A stretch of 64,000 bases of DNA from Devosia submarina (lineage in GTDB: Bacteria > Pseudomonadota > Alphaproteobacteria > Rhizobiales > Devosiaceae). The DNA is taken from contig NZ_PYWB01000007.1 of NCBI RefSeq assembly GCF_003056345.1, positions 62,001-126,000 of the forward strand. The letters are read 5' to 3'. The notes below the pieces were generated by a model. It did no database searches and was not told where the DNA came from. It worked only from the letters and a program-made list of their open reading frames with translations. This document shows, piece after piece, positions 43,036-52,249 of the stretch. The position numbers were made by a program, and so were the translations under genes. Position 1 is the first letter of the stretch; every line of letters starts with the position of its first letter.

Positions 43036-43056
43036 CCTCCCCTTGGGAGGGGGAGG
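43036..43056. repeat. C-rich/G-rich palindromic repeat
   Basis: GCCTCCCC next to GGGAGGGGGAGG forms a hairpin. A related element with CCTCCCCC/GGGGGAGG lies at 44136-44156 on the other side of recO, so this looks like a small dispersed repeat family. Confidence 0.5.
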
Positions 43057-43090
43057 GACTTCAGTTCAGTGGATTAGCCACACGCGCGAT

Positions 43091-43208
43091 GTCATCCCGG
43101 GCTCGACCCGGGATCCATCCTGAGACGGTTAGGTGGTGGCGACCGTTCAACCCACCTTGCGGCTGGGGTGGGATCTTGAGATGGGCCCCGGGTCGAGTCC
43201 GGGGTGAC
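43091..43208. repeat. Paired palindromic intergenic repeat, unit A
   Basis: Two arms face each other: 43091-43114 starts GTCATCCCGGGCTCGACCCG and 43185-43208 ends GTCGAGTCCGGGGTGAC. They match in reverse at 20 of 24 bases. Each arm is itself a short palindrome around CTCGA. This is the layout of RIME-like intergenic mosaic elements of rhizobia and other alphaproteobacteria. Confidence 0.7.
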
Positions 43209-43245
43209 ATCGTGGGTGGGGTGGAATGGTGCCACACCTCCGATC

Positions 43246-43329
43246 GTCATCCTCGGGCTTGACCCGAGGAGACTGCACTTGCGGAGCAATGGTTGAGTAC
43301 AGGGCCCTCGGGTCGAGCCCGAGGGTGAC
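43246..43329. repeat. Paired palindromic intergenic repeat, unit B
   Basis: The arms 43246-43270 (GTCATCCTCGGGCTTGACCC and so on) and 43305-43329 match in reverse at 22 of 25 bases and are related to unit A. The two units lie 37 bases apart. They are non-coding and probably belong to a multi-copy family. Confidence 0.7.
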
Positions 43330-43384
43330 CTCTGAGTTGCAGGACTGACTCAACATCAGCTGAGTGGGCCCAAACCACTGGCCT

Positions 43385-44095
43385 TCATAACACCTCCCGC
43401 CCGAGAATCTCCGCCAGCAAATCCCGTGTCGGCGGTGCAGTGATATTGCGGGGGCCCCAGATTTGGGTCTGGAGGAAATGGCCGGTGAGGCGGAGGGCGT
43501 CGGTGATGTCGTGAGGGCCGGCATTGCCGCGGCTGGTAAGGAAGCTGGGGAGCGGCAGGAGGCGGTCGAGATAGGGGGCAGCGGCAGTGCGGGAGACGGC
43601 ACGGCCGGTACGGGGGGAGACGTGGGTGAGGTCTCCGGTTTCGCCGGTGACGGCGCACGCGGTGAGGTCGAGTCCGTAGCCGAGGTCGTCGAGCACCGCG
43701 AGTTCGAAGCGGGCGAGTTCTGCGCCGTCGGGGGGATTGTCGATGAGGCGGAGGGCCATGCCAAGGAGGCGGTCGTACGGATCGCGCTCTGGAAGGAGGC
43801 GCAGATGTTCGCAAACGAGTTGGCTGAGATAAAGTTGGGTGCGATCATCGATCAGGCGGGCGGCGCGGGTCTGGAGCAGGTCGACTGTGAACAGGCCAAG
43901 CTGGTCTTCAAGGCGGGCGCGCCAGGTGAGCTGGAGGGAGTTGCCGGGCTGAAGAGCCGCGGCCAGGCGCCTTGTGCGGCCGCCGCGAACAAGGCCAAGA
44001 TGGCGGCCGCGGCCCACGACCATGGCTTCAGCGATGATGCTGGTTTCCCCGTGACGGCGCACGCCGATCAGCAGGCCTTCTCCGGTCCATTCCAT
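43385..44095 (-). CDS. recO: DNA repair protein RecO
   Basis: This 236-residue RecO loads RecA on SSB-coated DNA with RecFR. It has the N-terminal OB-fold start MEWTGEGLLIGVRRHGE followed by ETSIIAEAMVVGRGRHLGLVRGG, and the helical C-terminal part. The typical four-cysteine zinc site is absent, as is usual for alphaproteobacterial RecO. A longer frame to 44188 is open, but its first 31 residues read through a palindromic repeat and are unlikely to be translated. It lies 153 bases after era, further than the other genes of the cluster. Confidence 0.88.
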   Translation of the reverse strand: MEWTGEGLLIGVRRHGETSIIAEAMVVGRGRHLGLVRGGRTRRLAAALQPGNSLQLTWRARLEDQLGLFTVDLLQTRAARLIDDRTQLYLSQLVCEHLRLLPERDPYDRLLGMALRLIDNPPDGAELARFELAVLDDLGYGLDLTACAVTGETGDLTHVSPRTGRAVSRTAAAPYLDRLLPLPSFLTSRGNAGPHDITDALRLTGHFLQTQIWGPRNITAPPTRDLLAEILGREVL

Positions 44096-44135
44096 TAGAG
44101 GGCTACGCGAGGGAAGCGAGGTACCCCCCTCCTGG

Positions 44136-44156
44136 CCTCCCCCGCTAGGGGGGAGG
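44136..44156. repeat. C-rich/G-rich palindromic repeat, second copy
   Basis: CCTCCCCC (44136-44143) and GGGGGAGG (44149-44156) form an 8-bp stem in the era-recO gap. It resembles the element at 43036-43056. A further, weaker C-rich/G-rich stretch (about 44203-44233) follows. Confidence 0.5.
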
Positions 44157-44248
44157 TGGACGCAGCGCGTATAAACAGATGGTGCCACATGGACGGTGTC
44201 ACCCTCCCCCTTGCGAAGAGGGCCAGGACGGGGGTCTCTAGCGGCTCA

Positions 44249-45172
44249 TCAGCCCTTCCCATGTGGGAATTCCAGGCCCATTTCGCGATAGCGTTCCGGG
44301 TCTTCGCTCCACTTCTCGCGGACCTTGACGAAGAGAAAGAGGTGGATCGGCACCTCGTACATTTCCATCAATTCCTTGCGCGCTTCGGCGCCGATGGCCT
44401 TGATGGTCTGCCCGCCGGCGCCCAGCACGATCTTCTTGTGGCTCTCGCGCGAGAGGTAAATCACCTGGTCGATCTTGTAGGAGCCGTCCTTCTGGATTTT
44501 GAAGCTCTCAGTTTCCACCGTGGAATTGTAGGGGATTTCGTCGTGGACGCGCAGGAACAGCTTTTCGCGCGTGACCTCGGCCGCGGTGATTGCCATGGTG
44601 AGGTCAGTAAGATGGTCCTCGGGGAAGTGCCAGGGGCCAGGCGAAATGTGCTTGACGCACCAGTCGATGAAATCCTGCACGCCATAGCCCTTGAGGGCCG
44701 AGATCATGAAGGTTGCCTCGAAGCGCAGCTTCTCGTTGAGCGTCTTGCTAAGCTCCAGCAAGGCCTCGTTCTTGATGGTGTCGATCTTGTTGAGGATCAG
44801 TATCTTCGGGTGGTTGATGTTCGAAAGCCCCTCAAGAAGGGATTCAAGATCTGGAGTTATCCCCCTTTCGGCATCAACGATAAAGGCAACGAGATCGGCG
44901 TCCCCTGCCCCGCCCCACGCGCTTTCGACCATGGCGCGATCGAGCCGGCGCTTGGGCGCAAAAATGCCGGGGGTGTCGATAAACACCAGTTGCGCCTTGT
45001 CGAGCGTAACCACTCCGCGCACCTGACTACGGGTGGTCTGCGCCTTGTGGGTAACGATGGACACTTTGGTGCCGACCAGTGAGTTGAGCAGGGTCGACTT
45101 GCCGGCATTGGGCGCGCCTACAAGGGCGATGAAGCCGCATGAAGTATCGGTTGGTTCAAGGCTCATGCTCAT
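44249..45172 (-). CDS. era: GTPase Era
   Basis: This 307-residue GTPase binds 16S rRNA and helps assemble the 30S subunit. The P-loop is GAPNAGKS at 19-26, with DTPG, NKID and the C-terminal KH domain (KKIVLGAGGQTIKAIG). The start overlaps the rnc stop by 4 bases. Length is normal for Era. It belongs to the leftward rpoZ-to-recO block. Confidence 0.94.
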   Translation of the reverse strand: MSMSLEPTDTSCGFIALVGAPNAGKSTLLNSLVGTKVSIVTHKAQTTRSQVRGVVTLDKAQLVFIDTPGIFAPKRRLDRAMVESAWGGAGDADLVAFIVDAERGITPDLESLLEGLSNINHPKILILNKIDTIKNEALLELSKTLNEKLRFEATFMISALKGYGVQDFIDWCVKHISPGPWHFPEDHLTDLTMAITAAEVTREKLFLRVHDEIPYNSTVETESFKIQKDGSYKIDQVIYLSRESHKKIVLGAGGQTIKAIGAEARKELMEMYEVPIHLFLFVKVREKWSEDPERYREMGLEFPHGKG

Positions 45173-45876
45173 GGCGTTTCCTTCCAGACCTGCTGCTTGA
45201 TAAGGAAGAGTTCAGCGGCCTTGTGTTCGGCGATTTTCTTGGACGGACCTATGGCACTGAGCTTTTCGAAATTGCCGACGCTGACGGCGATGGTGAATTC
45301 GGGGGCATGATCGGGTCCGGTGCGTTCCTCGAGCGAATAGGTCGGCGGCTCGAGGCCACGAGCCTGCGCCCATTCCTGCAGTGTCGTCTTGGCGTCGGCC
45401 TTGTTGGCCTGCCCGTCAGCGAGAAATTCCTCGAACATGCGCTCGACGAACTCATAGGCCTTGCCCAAGCCGCCATCCAAATAGATAGCGCCGATGACCG
45501 CCTCGGTGACATCGCCCAGAATGGCTTCCTTTTGCGCGCCGCCGGTGCGGGCTTCGCTTTCACCAAGATTCAACTCACGCCCTAGATCGAGCGTGCGGGC
45601 GATGATGGCGCAGGTTTCCTTGCGCACCAGCGTGTTGAGCGTGCGGCTGAGCTCGCCTTCATTGGCCTTGGGATAGCGGCGATACAGCATATCCGCCACA
45701 ACAAGGCCGAGCACCCGGTCGCCCAGAAACTCCAGCCGCTGGTAGGAGTTCTCGATGCGCTTGCTGGGCGAAACGGCGCTGGAGTGGGTCAGCGCGCGAT
45801 CCAGCAGGTCCGGATCGGCAAAGCGATAGCCAAGGCGAAACTGCAGTTTTTCGTGGTTGCGCGGCGAGCGGCTCAT
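45169..45876 (-). CDS. rnc: Ribonuclease III
   Basis: This 235-residue double-strand-specific endoribonuclease has the signature RLEFLGDRVLG at 47-57 with its catalytic acidic residues, GDVTEAVIGAIYLDGG in the second part of the catalytic domain, and a C-terminal dsRNA-binding domain ending KAAELFLIKQ. It overlaps lepB at its start and era at its end by 4 bases. It processes rRNA and regulates some mRNAs. Confidence 0.94.
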   Translation of the reverse strand: MSRSPRNHEKLQFRLGYRFADPDLLDRALTHSSAVSPSKRIENSYQRLEFLGDRVLGLVVADMLYRRYPKANEGELSRTLNTLVRKETCAIIARTLDLGRELNLGESEARTGGAQKEAILGDVTEAVIGAIYLDGGLGKAYEFVERMFEEFLADGQANKADAKTTLQEWAQARGLEPPTYSLEERTGPDHAPEFTIAVSVGNFEKLSAIGPSKKIAEHKAAELFLIKQQVWKETP

Positions 45877-46667
45877 CGATCAATGGTCTGGAACATGCGA
45901 TCCCAGCGGACATTAGCCGGCCACTGCCAGATCTGCCACGGTGGGATATTGTCCTTGATGGAGAAGAAGCGCGCTTCGGCCTTGGCAATGAGGTTGATGG
46001 CGGGGACATAGCCCACCTGGCTCAGCACGCGACTATCGGCCGAACGGTCACGATTGTCGCCCATCATGAAGTAATGACCGGCAGGAACGACATATTCCTG
46101 CGTGTTGTCGAGCGGGCCGTTGTCGGAAATTTCCTGGATGGTGTGGACGCTGCCTTCGGGGAAGGTTTCGCGATAGACGGTGACTTCGCGGGTCTGTCCT
46201 TCGCTATCAGTGTCCTGCGTCTTGCCGATCTCCTCGCGTTCCACCATCGTGCCGTTGATGTAGAGGCGCCCTTCCCGGACCTGAATGCGATCACCCGGCA
46301 GGCCCACCACGCGCTTGATGTATTCAACGTTCTGCGGCACGGGACGGAACACGGCGATGTCGCCGCGATTGGGTTCGCGTCCGAAGATGCGGTTGTCGAT
46401 CGGCAACTCGAAATCGAGCGCTGTGAAATTGCCGTAGCGACCGAGCGAGAAGGAATGCTTGCCGTAGCCCCAGACGAATTTGTTGGCGACGAAATAGTCG
46501 CCAATCATCAGCGTCTGCTGCATGGAAGCCGTCGGGATGGAGAACGGCTGATAAAGGAATGAGCGCAGCACGATCGCGATCAGCAGCGCCTCAACCACGA
46601 CGACGATGGTTTCCCACCATTCGCTCGCGGCAGATTTTTGCATTGATTTATGGGCGGGCTGGCTCAT
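45873..46667 (-). CDS. lepB: Signal peptidase I
   Basis: This 264-residue membrane protease removes Sec and Tat signal peptides. An N-terminal membrane helix (about 19-35) is followed by the catalytic Ser48 in PTASMQQTL and Lys118 in EYIKRVVGLPGDRI. The periplasmic domain continues to MGDNRDRSADSR. It lies 29 bases after acpS and overlaps rnc by 4 bases. Confidence 0.93.
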   Translation of the reverse strand: MSQPAHKSMQKSAASEWWETIVVVVEALLIAIVLRSFLYQPFSIPTASMQQTLMIGDYFVANKFVWGYGKHSFSLGRYGNFTALDFELPIDNRIFGREPNRGDIAVFRPVPQNVEYIKRVVGLPGDRIQVREGRLYINGTMVEREEIGKTQDTDSEGQTREVTVYRETFPEGSVHTIQEISDNGPLDNTQEYVVPAGHYFMMGDNRDRSADSRVLSQVGYVPAINLIAKAEARFFSIKDNIPPWQIWQWPANVRWDRMFQTIDR

Positions 46668-46696
46668 GGATGTCCCCGGAAAGCGGTGGCGCAGCG

Positions 46697-47116
46697 TTAA
46701 GCGTTTGTCCCGTTTAGGTCAATCGGCAGCGCTTCGATGATGACGAACGCCTGGGCCAGCCCGGCGTCATCGGTGATGGTCAGGTGTATGTGGGCCTCAT
46801 GGCCGGCCGGTACAAGCCGGGCCAGTGCCACGGCGGCACCATTGGTCAGCTTCATGGTCGGCTTGCCCGAAGGAAGGTTCACCACGCCCATGTCGCGCCA
46901 GTAAACGCCAAAACTAAGGCCAGTGCCCAAAGCCTTGGAACAAGCCTCCTTGGCGGCGAAGCGCTTGGCGTAGGACGCGGCCCGTTGCGCGCGCCGATCG
47001 GACTTGCGCTGCTCGATTTCGGTGAAGCAGCGTTGGGTGAACCGGTCGCCAAACCGTTCGAGGGTGTGCGCCACCCGGTCGATCTGGATGAGGTCGGAGC
47101 CCAGGCCGATAATCAC
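46697..47116 (-). CDS. acpS: Holo-[acyl-carrier-protein] synthase
   Basis: This 139-residue enzyme transfers phosphopantetheine from CoA to the acyl carrier protein. The substrate motifs are [11 protein letters not shown] near the start and [13 protein letters not shown] in the middle, the two magnesium-binding blocks of AcpS. Translation most likely begins at the GTG (47114-47116), which overlaps the pyrE stop as GTGA; the open frame further upstream reads through pyrE in another frame and is not used. Usual family length is 120-140. Confidence 0.9.
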   Translation of the reverse strand: MIIGLGSDLIQIDRVAHTLERFGDRFTQRCFTEIEQRKSDRRAQRAASYAKRFAAKEACSKALGTGLSFGVYWRDMGVVNLPSGKPTMKLTNGAAVALARLVPAGHEAHIHLTITDDAGLAQAFVIIEALPIDLNGTNA

Positions 47117-47709
47117 TTGACCCCCTGGATGCCGCGGCTGCCCGGCTTGACTGGAGGAATGGCGGCGAGTTCGGGTGGAAGCTGGTCGGCGGGATAGGCC
47201 GGCACCTTGTATTGGATAAGGCTGACGAGCGGCACGCCGACGTCGGCTTCCCCGCCTGAGCGATCGATCAGGCAGGCGGCGGCAACGACATTGGCGCCGA
47301 TGCCGCGCAGGGCTTCCACGCATTCGCGGATGGAAAGGCCGGTGGAGACGATGTCTTCAACGACGATCACCTTGTCGTCGGAAGCGATCTCAAAGCCGCG
47401 GCGGAGTTCGAACTTGCCATCCACGCGCTCGGTATAAAGGGCTGGCAGGCCCAGCTGGCGAGCTGTTTCATAGCCAGGGATGATGCCGCCGATCGCGGGG
47501 GACACAACCTTGGTAACGTTACCAAACCCTTCGGCGCGTACCTTGTCGGCCAGGGCGCGGCAGAGCTTTTCGGTCTGCGCTGCGTATTGGAAGACGTTGG
47601 CCTTCTGCAGGAACACGGGCGAGCGCAGGCCGGATGACAGAATGAAATGGCCCTCGAGCATTGCGCCGCATTCGCGGAAAATGGCCAGCACTTCATCTTT
47701 CGTCATCAA
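47113..47709 (-). CDS. pyrE: Orotate phosphoribosyltransferase
   Basis: This 198-residue pyrimidine biosynthesis enzyme makes OMP from orotate and PRPP. The PRPP motif is [13 protein letters not shown]. The first ATG overlaps the end of rsh by 17 bases; the second, one codon later, gives the same reading. The end overlaps acpS. Its family, the 170-215 residue bacterial type, fits well. Confidence 0.92.
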   Translation of the reverse strand: MMTKDEVLAIFRECGAMLEGHFILSSGLRSPVFLQKANVFQYAAQTEKLCRALADKVRAEGFGNVTKVVSPAIGGIIPGYETARQLGLPALYTERVDGKFELRRGFEIASDDKVIVVEDIVSTGLSIRECVEALRGIGANVVAAACLIDRSGGEADVGVPLVSLIQYKVPAYPADQLPPELAAIPPVKPGSRGIQGVK

Positions 47710-49981
47710 TAAATCTCCTGTCGACCTGGCCGTCCCATTCCAGCGTCGAAATCATGGACGCCTCGCGGATGCCGGCGCGTTGAACGGCAGACAGGCCGGG
47801 ACTGCGCTTGAGCGTTGCCAGAACATCGGTCAGTTGCGCAAGGTCGCGCACCTCGATTTCAAAGATCATCTGGTGAAAGTCGGGTGAAATCATCCGCATC
47901 ACCAGATTATTGATGTTGGCGTCGCATGCGGCGATGGCCGAGGATATTTGCGCGAGCGATCCCGGCTTATTGACGCTCTCCATGGTGATGACGGTGGCAT
48001 AGAGCTTTTCATCGCCATGCTTGATGTTCCAGCGCACGTCGACCCAAGCCACGTCGCTGTCGTGCATCTCCGTCAGGGCATCGGAGTGGATAGGGTAAAC
48101 CACCATGGGGGTGTCTGGCTGCAATATGCCGACGAGCCGGTCACCGGGCACGACGCCTTCGGGAGACATGGTCACCGGCATGTGGAAGTCGAGCTGGGCC
48201 AGGGCGGAGGTTGCGCGCGGGCCCGATTTTTGCCCGCCGGGGACGCGGAAGCGGAAAATATCGGTGGCGCGCAGGGCGAACCAGCCATCGGCGGTGTCAG
48301 CGACGGGCAGATCGAGCTTGCGGCGGCGCTTGCGCAGGCCTTTTACCTTGGCGAGTTCCTCGCCAAGCGGCTCGGCACCGACCTTGCCCTCGCCCACAGC
48401 GATCAGCAACTCGCGCCTGCCGGGAAAGCTCAAGGCTTCGGCGAGCGCCTTGGCTTCGCTCTCATCCAGCATGACGCCTTCGCGCTCCAGCATCATGTTG
48501 AGCACGTTTTCGCCCAGGGCGAGCGCACGCTGGAGCGCGGCATGGCGCACCGAGCGGCGGATAGCGGCGCGGGCCTTGCCCGTTGCGGCAATGCCCAGCC
48601 AGTTCATCGGCGGCACATGATTGTGGTCGCGGATGATCTCCACTTCGTCGCCCGAGCGGAGCTGGGTGACGAGCGGCAGGATGGAGCCGTTTATCTTGGC
48701 ACCGACGCAGGTGTCGCCAATGTCGGTGTGGAGGGCGTAGGCGAAATCAATTGGCGTCGCGCCACGGGGCAGCGCGATCAGTCGGCCTCGCGGGGTGAAG
48801 CAGAACACCTGATCCTGAAAAAGTTCAAGCTTGGTATATTCCAGGAAATCTTCGGTGGTGGAATTGCCGGTGGTGAGATGCGCGATCGTGGAGCGCAGGG
48901 AGCCGTAAGCCTGCGATTCGTTCTCGATGCGGGTGAGATCGGCGGATGCACCGTCCTTGTAGAGCGCATGGGCGGCAATGCCGAATTCAGCGACGCGGTC
49001 CATTTCTTCGGTACGGATCTGCAGTTCAGCGCGCTGGCGGCCCGGCCCCACAATGGTGGTGTGGATGGACTGATAATCATTGTGCTTGGGGACTGAAATA
49101 TAATCCTTGAAGCGCCCAGGCACGACCTTCCACTTGGTGTGGACCACGCCAACCGTGTGGTAGCATTCATCGACGGAGCCGACGATGACACGAAAGCCGA
49201 TCATGTCGGAGAGTTGCTCGAGCGCGATCGACTTGCGCTCGATCTTGCTGAAGATCGAATAAGGTGATTTCACCCGCGCCTTGACGCGCGCCGATATGCC
49301 GGCGGCGGCCAGGCGCTCGGTCAGTTCGGTTGAAATGGTTGAAATGGTTTCGCGATACGCCTCCTGCATCTCGTTGAGGCGGGTGACGATGGCGTTGTAG
49401 TGCTCGGGCTGCAGGATGCGGAAGGAAATATCCTCGAGCTCGTTGCGCATATCTTGCATGCCCATGCGCCCGGCCAGGGGCGCATAGATGTCCATGGTTT
49501 CCTGCGCGATGCGAACGCGCTTTTCCGCGGGCATGTATTGCAGGGTCCGCATGTTGTGCAGGCGGTCAGCGAGCTTGACCAGCAGCACGCGCACATCCTG
49601 GCTGATGGCCAGCAGCAGCTTGCGCAGATTTTCTGCCTGCGCTTCTTCGCGCGACACCAGATTTAGCCGCTCGATCTTGGTCAGGCCATCGACGATGGCG
49701 CCGATTTCAGCTCCGAACAGTTGATCGATCTCGGCGCGCGTGGCGTCGGTATCCTCGATCGTGTCATGGAGAAGGCCGACGGCGACCGACGCATCGTCAA
49801 GCTTCAGTTCCGTCAGGATTGCGGCGACTTCGAGCGGATGGTTGAAGTAAGGGTCGCCGGAGGCGCGCTTTTGCGAGCCATGCTTTTGCATGGCGTAAAC
49901 ATAGGCCTTGTTCAACAACTGCTCGTCGACGTTCGGGTTATAGGCCTGAACGCGTTCGACAAGCTCGTACTGACGCATCAT
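47693..49981 (-). CDS. rsh: Bifunctional (p)ppGpp synthetase/hydrolase
   Basis: This 762-residue RelA/SpoT homologue is the single long RSH expected in alphaproteobacteria. The hydrolase HD motif HDTIED is at 72-77, then the synthetase domain with SIHTTIVG, a TGS domain ([17 protein letters not shown]) and a C-terminal ACT domain. Retention of the HD motif indicates that both making and breaking of ppGpp are possible. It follows rpoZ, a conserved neighbour, and its end overlaps the pyrE start. Confidence 0.93.
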   Translation of the reverse strand: MMRQYELVERVQAYNPNVDEQLLNKAYVYAMQKHGSQKRASGDPYFNHPLEVAAILTELKLDDASVAVGLLHDTIEDTDATRAEIDQLFGAEIGAIVDGLTKIERLNLVSREEAQAENLRKLLLAISQDVRVLLVKLADRLHNMRTLQYMPAEKRVRIAQETMDIYAPLAGRMGMQDMRNELEDISFRILQPEHYNAIVTRLNEMQEAYRETISTISTELTERLAAAGISARVKARVKSPYSIFSKIERKSIALEQLSDMIGFRVIVGSVDECYHTVGVVHTKWKVVPGRFKDYISVPKHNDYQSIHTTIVGPGRQRAELQIRTEEMDRVAEFGIAAHALYKDGASADLTRIENESQAYGSLRSTIAHLTTGNSTTEDFLEYTKLELFQDQVFCFTPRGRLIALPRGATPIDFAYALHTDIGDTCVGAKINGSILPLVTQLRSGDEVEIIRDHNHVPPMNWLGIAATGKARAAIRRSVRHAALQRALALGENVLNMMLEREGVMLDESEAKALAEALSFPGRRELLIAVGEGKVGAEPLGEELAKVKGLRKRRRKLDLPVADTADGWFALRATDIFRFRVPGGQKSGPRATSALAQLDFHMPVTMSPEGVVPGDRLVGILQPDTPMVVYPIHSDALTEMHDSDVAWVDVRWNIKHGDEKLYATVITMESVNKPGSLAQISSAIAACDANINNLVMRMISPDFHQMIFEIEVRDLAQLTDVLATLKRSPGLSAVQRAGIREASMISTLEWDGQVDRRFIDDER

Positions 49982-50115
49982 TGGATTGGTCGCCGCTCGC
50001 TTAGGAAATCAGCTTAGCGCTTTGTATTGATTTGGGAAGGCGTAGATTTGGCCACGTGAAGAACCTCAATCACCCTCCAGGGAGACTAGGTGAAGTCCAG
50101 CAAGCTAAACCAAAA

Positions 50116-50139
50116 CACCCCCAGCTTGCGCCGGGGGTG
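50116..50139 (-). terminator. Rho-independent terminator of rpoZ
   Basis: Read on the rpoZ strand, CACCCCC and GGGGGTG form a 7-bp stem followed by TTTTGGTTT, about 30 bases after the rpoZ stop. It separates rpoZ from rsh. Confidence 0.7.
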
Positions 50140-50165
50140 CTGATCAATCAGGCCTTGCGCGCCGA

Positions 50166-50534
50166 TTAGTCGTCGCGGCGCTCTGGCGGGGCCAAGCTTT
50201 CGATACCGCGCAGAAGTTCTTCTTCGCTGATGGTATCGAAATTGAGCTGGTCGTCGTCGCCCGAGCTCTCGATGAGCGGCGCGGTGTGGCTTTCGGGCTC
50301 GTCGACCTCAACATATTTCTGCAGCGAGTGGATCAGATCCTCGCGCAGATCTTCGGGCGAGATGGCGCCGTCGCCGATTTCGCGCAAGGCAACAACGGGG
50401 TTCTTGTCGTTGTCGCGCGGAACAGTGATCTGGGCGCCGGACGAAATCATGCGCGCACGGTGCGCGGCCATGAGGACGAGATCGAAGCGGTTCTCGATCT
50501 TTTCGATGCAGTCTTCAACGGTGACGCGTGCCAC
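50166..50534 (-). CDS. rpoZ: DNA-directed RNA polymerase omega subunit
   Basis: This 122-residue omega subunit helps assemble RNA polymerase and contributes to ppGpp binding. It begins [20 protein letters not shown], the invariant family start. The GTG at 50534 has GGAG 6 bases upstream and was chosen over a TTG four codons earlier that lacks a ribosome site. The C-terminus is acidic, as in alphaproteobacterial RpoZ. It is followed by a clear terminator before rsh. Confidence 0.93.
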   Translation of the reverse strand: MARVTVEDCIEKIENRFDLVLMAAHRARMISSGAQITVPRDNDKNPVVALREIGDGAISPEDLREDLIHSLQKYVEVDEPESHTAPLIESSGDDDQLNFDTISEEELLRGIESLAPPERRDD

Positions 50535-50617
50535 AGACGTCTCCAAAAATTATGGAATGAAAGGTTACCTTACACGAGGCGTGTGCAGGATACAAGGTTT
50601 GCCGAGACTCTGGCGCG

Positions 50618-51115
50618 TCAGCCGCGCCCGCCCTCTTTCATGATGCGGGACTTGTCGCGGTTCCAGTCGCGGTTGCGCTCGGTTTCGCGCTTGTCATAGT
50701 TCTTCTTGCCTTTGCCCAGGCCGATCAGCACCTTTGCCCTGCCCTGGTCATTGAAGAACAGCTTGAGCGGCACGATGGTATTGCCAGCGCGGGAGACTTC
50801 CTGATCAAGGCGCGCCAATTGCTTGCGCGAAACCAGAAGCTTGCGAGGCCGCTTTTCTTCATGGTTGAAGCGATTGGCTTGGAGGTATTCAGGAATGTGC
50901 GCGTTGATCAGCCAGAGCTCGCCACGCTCGGGAGAGGCATAGGACTCGGTGATCTGCGCCTTGCCGAGCCGGAGGGACTTCACCTCGGTTCCGGTGAGGA
51001 CAAGGCCGGCTTCAAGGGTTTCGCCGATCTCGTAATCATAGCGCGCGCGGCGGTTCTCAGCCACGACCCCGTGGCTGATCACACCGTTTTTCGATTTGTC
51101 GTTCTTGGCTGCCAT
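50618..51115 (-). CDS. smpB: SsrA-binding protein
   Basis: This 165-residue SmpB binds tmRNA to rescue stalled ribosomes. Conserved blocks are [34 protein letters not shown] and a basic C-terminal tail containing [16 protein letters not shown]. The tail should fold in the ribosomal A site and mRNA channel. It follows dapA by 5 bases on the same strand. Confidence 0.94.
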   Translation of the reverse strand: MAAKNDKSKNGVISHGVVAENRRARYDYEIGETLEAGLVLTGTEVKSLRLGKAQITESYASPERGELWLINAHIPEYLQANRFNHEEKRPRKLLVSRKQLARLDQEVSRAGNTIVPLKLFFNDQGRAKVLIGLGKGKKNYDKRETERNRDWNRDKSRIMKEGGRG

Positions 51116-51120
51116 GGCTC

Positions 51121-52005
51121 TTATATAAGGCCGGCATGGGCCAGTGCAAAGTCAACGGCTTCTTCTGTCGCCTTGCTGACGGGCACGAGCGGCAACCGCA
51201 ACTCGTTGGTGCAAAGCCCAAGGCGATGGGCCGCGTATTTCACTGCAGTCGGATTGGGCTCGAGGAAGAGGTTCTTGTGCAAGTGCACGAGCTTGTCCTG
51301 GATCGTCAGGGCGCCCTTGAAGTCACCAGCCAGGGAAAGCTCCTGCATTTGGGCGCAAAGCTTGGGCGCGACATTGGAAGTGACTGAAATGCAGCCAGTG
51401 CCACCATGAGCATTGAAGCCAAGCGCAGTCATGTCCTCTCCTGATAGCAGGATGAAGTCGGGGCCAAGCTTGGCTCGCTGCAGGCTGGCACGCCCCATGT
51501 CGGCCGTCGCATCCTTGACGCCAATGATGTTGCTGTGCGCCTCGTGCAGGCGGGCAATGGTATCGACCGTGAGATCAACGATTGTGCGGCCTGGGACGCT
51601 ATAAAGAATGACGGGAATGCCGACCGCGCTGGCCACAGCCGAGAAATGCTGGAACAGCCCTTCCTGATTGGGCTTGTTGTAGTAGGGCACGACGGATAGC
51701 ACCGCATCGGCACCAGCCTTTTCAGCATACTTTGCAAGCGACACAGATTCTGCCGTTGCGTTCGACCCGGCACCCGCAATCACCGGCACACGGCCGTTGG
51801 CCACTTCGATGCAGATTTCAATCACACGATGGTGTTCCTCATGGCTCACAGTGGGGCTTTCCCCTGTAGTGCCCACGGGAACCAAGCCATGCGTGCCTTC
51901 GGCAATCTGCCAGTCAACAAAGCTCGCGAAGGCTTTCTCATCGACAGCCCCATCACGCATGGGGGTCATGAGTGCCGTTATCGATCCTCGCAGCATTTGT
52001 CGCAA
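51121..52005 (-). CDS. dapA: 4-hydroxy-tetrahydrodipicolinate synthase
   Basis: This 294-residue class I aldolase family enzyme condenses pyruvate with aspartate semialdehyde in lysine and diaminopimelate synthesis. The Schiff-base lysine is Lys164 in GVKDATADM; the TTGE loop is at 46-49; Tyr135 lies in LYSVPGR, where most DapA proteins have LYNVPGR. The substitution is conservative. It is divergent from slt across a 244-base promoter region and precedes smpB, a common Hyphomicrobiales order. Confidence 0.92.
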   Translation of the reverse strand: MRQMLRGSITALMTPMRDGAVDEKAFASFVDWQIAEGTHGLVPVGTTGESPTVSHEEHHRVIEICIEVANGRVPVIAGAGSNATAESVSLAKYAEKAGADAVLSVVPYYNKPNQEGLFQHFSAVASAVGIPVILYSVPGRTIVDLTVDTIARLHEAHSNIIGVKDATADMGRASLQRAKLGPDFILLSGEDMTALGFNAHGGTGCISVTSNVAPKLCAQMQELSLAGDFKGALTIQDKLVHLHKNLFLEPNPTAVKYAAHRLGLCTNELRLPLVPVSKATEEAVDFALAHAGLI

Positions 52006-52249
52006 TGTCCTTGGTTGTTTGCCACAGTTCGGCCGTGGCGGGATGGCATAGGCCGCTTATGAGTGCGGTTTTGAACGAGCGGCACCATAAATACAACTGG
52101 CCACCGCGACAACGCTTTGTTGAACGGCGGCAGCCAGCAAGGATCATCCGGCGGCAATCCAATCTTTACCCTAACAAGGTAAAGCTTCGGTTTCTGCAAG
52201 GATGGGGGCGCCTTGCTGGAAATGTAGATGTGTACCAGCAGGACGGCAG

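Larger units (their letters stand above)
42590..43384. other. 795-base intergenic region with palindromic repeats
   Basis: No credible gene lies between parC and recO. The region holds an inverted repeat at 42735-42798, a CCTCCCC/GGGGAGG hairpin near 43036-43056 and two paired palindromic units at 43091-43208 and 43246-43329. Small open frames occur but show no codon bias or recognisable product. Confidence 0.7.

Noticed and set aside
43091-43329. The repeats before recO as a CRISPR array
   Set aside because: The arms are inverted pairs of unequal spacing, only four in number, not direct repeats with uniform spacers; no cas genes are present.
47948-49096. A 382-codon open frame on the + strand inside rsh
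   Set aside because: Antisense shadow of the (p)ppGpp synthetase gene, whose domains are all intact on the - strand.
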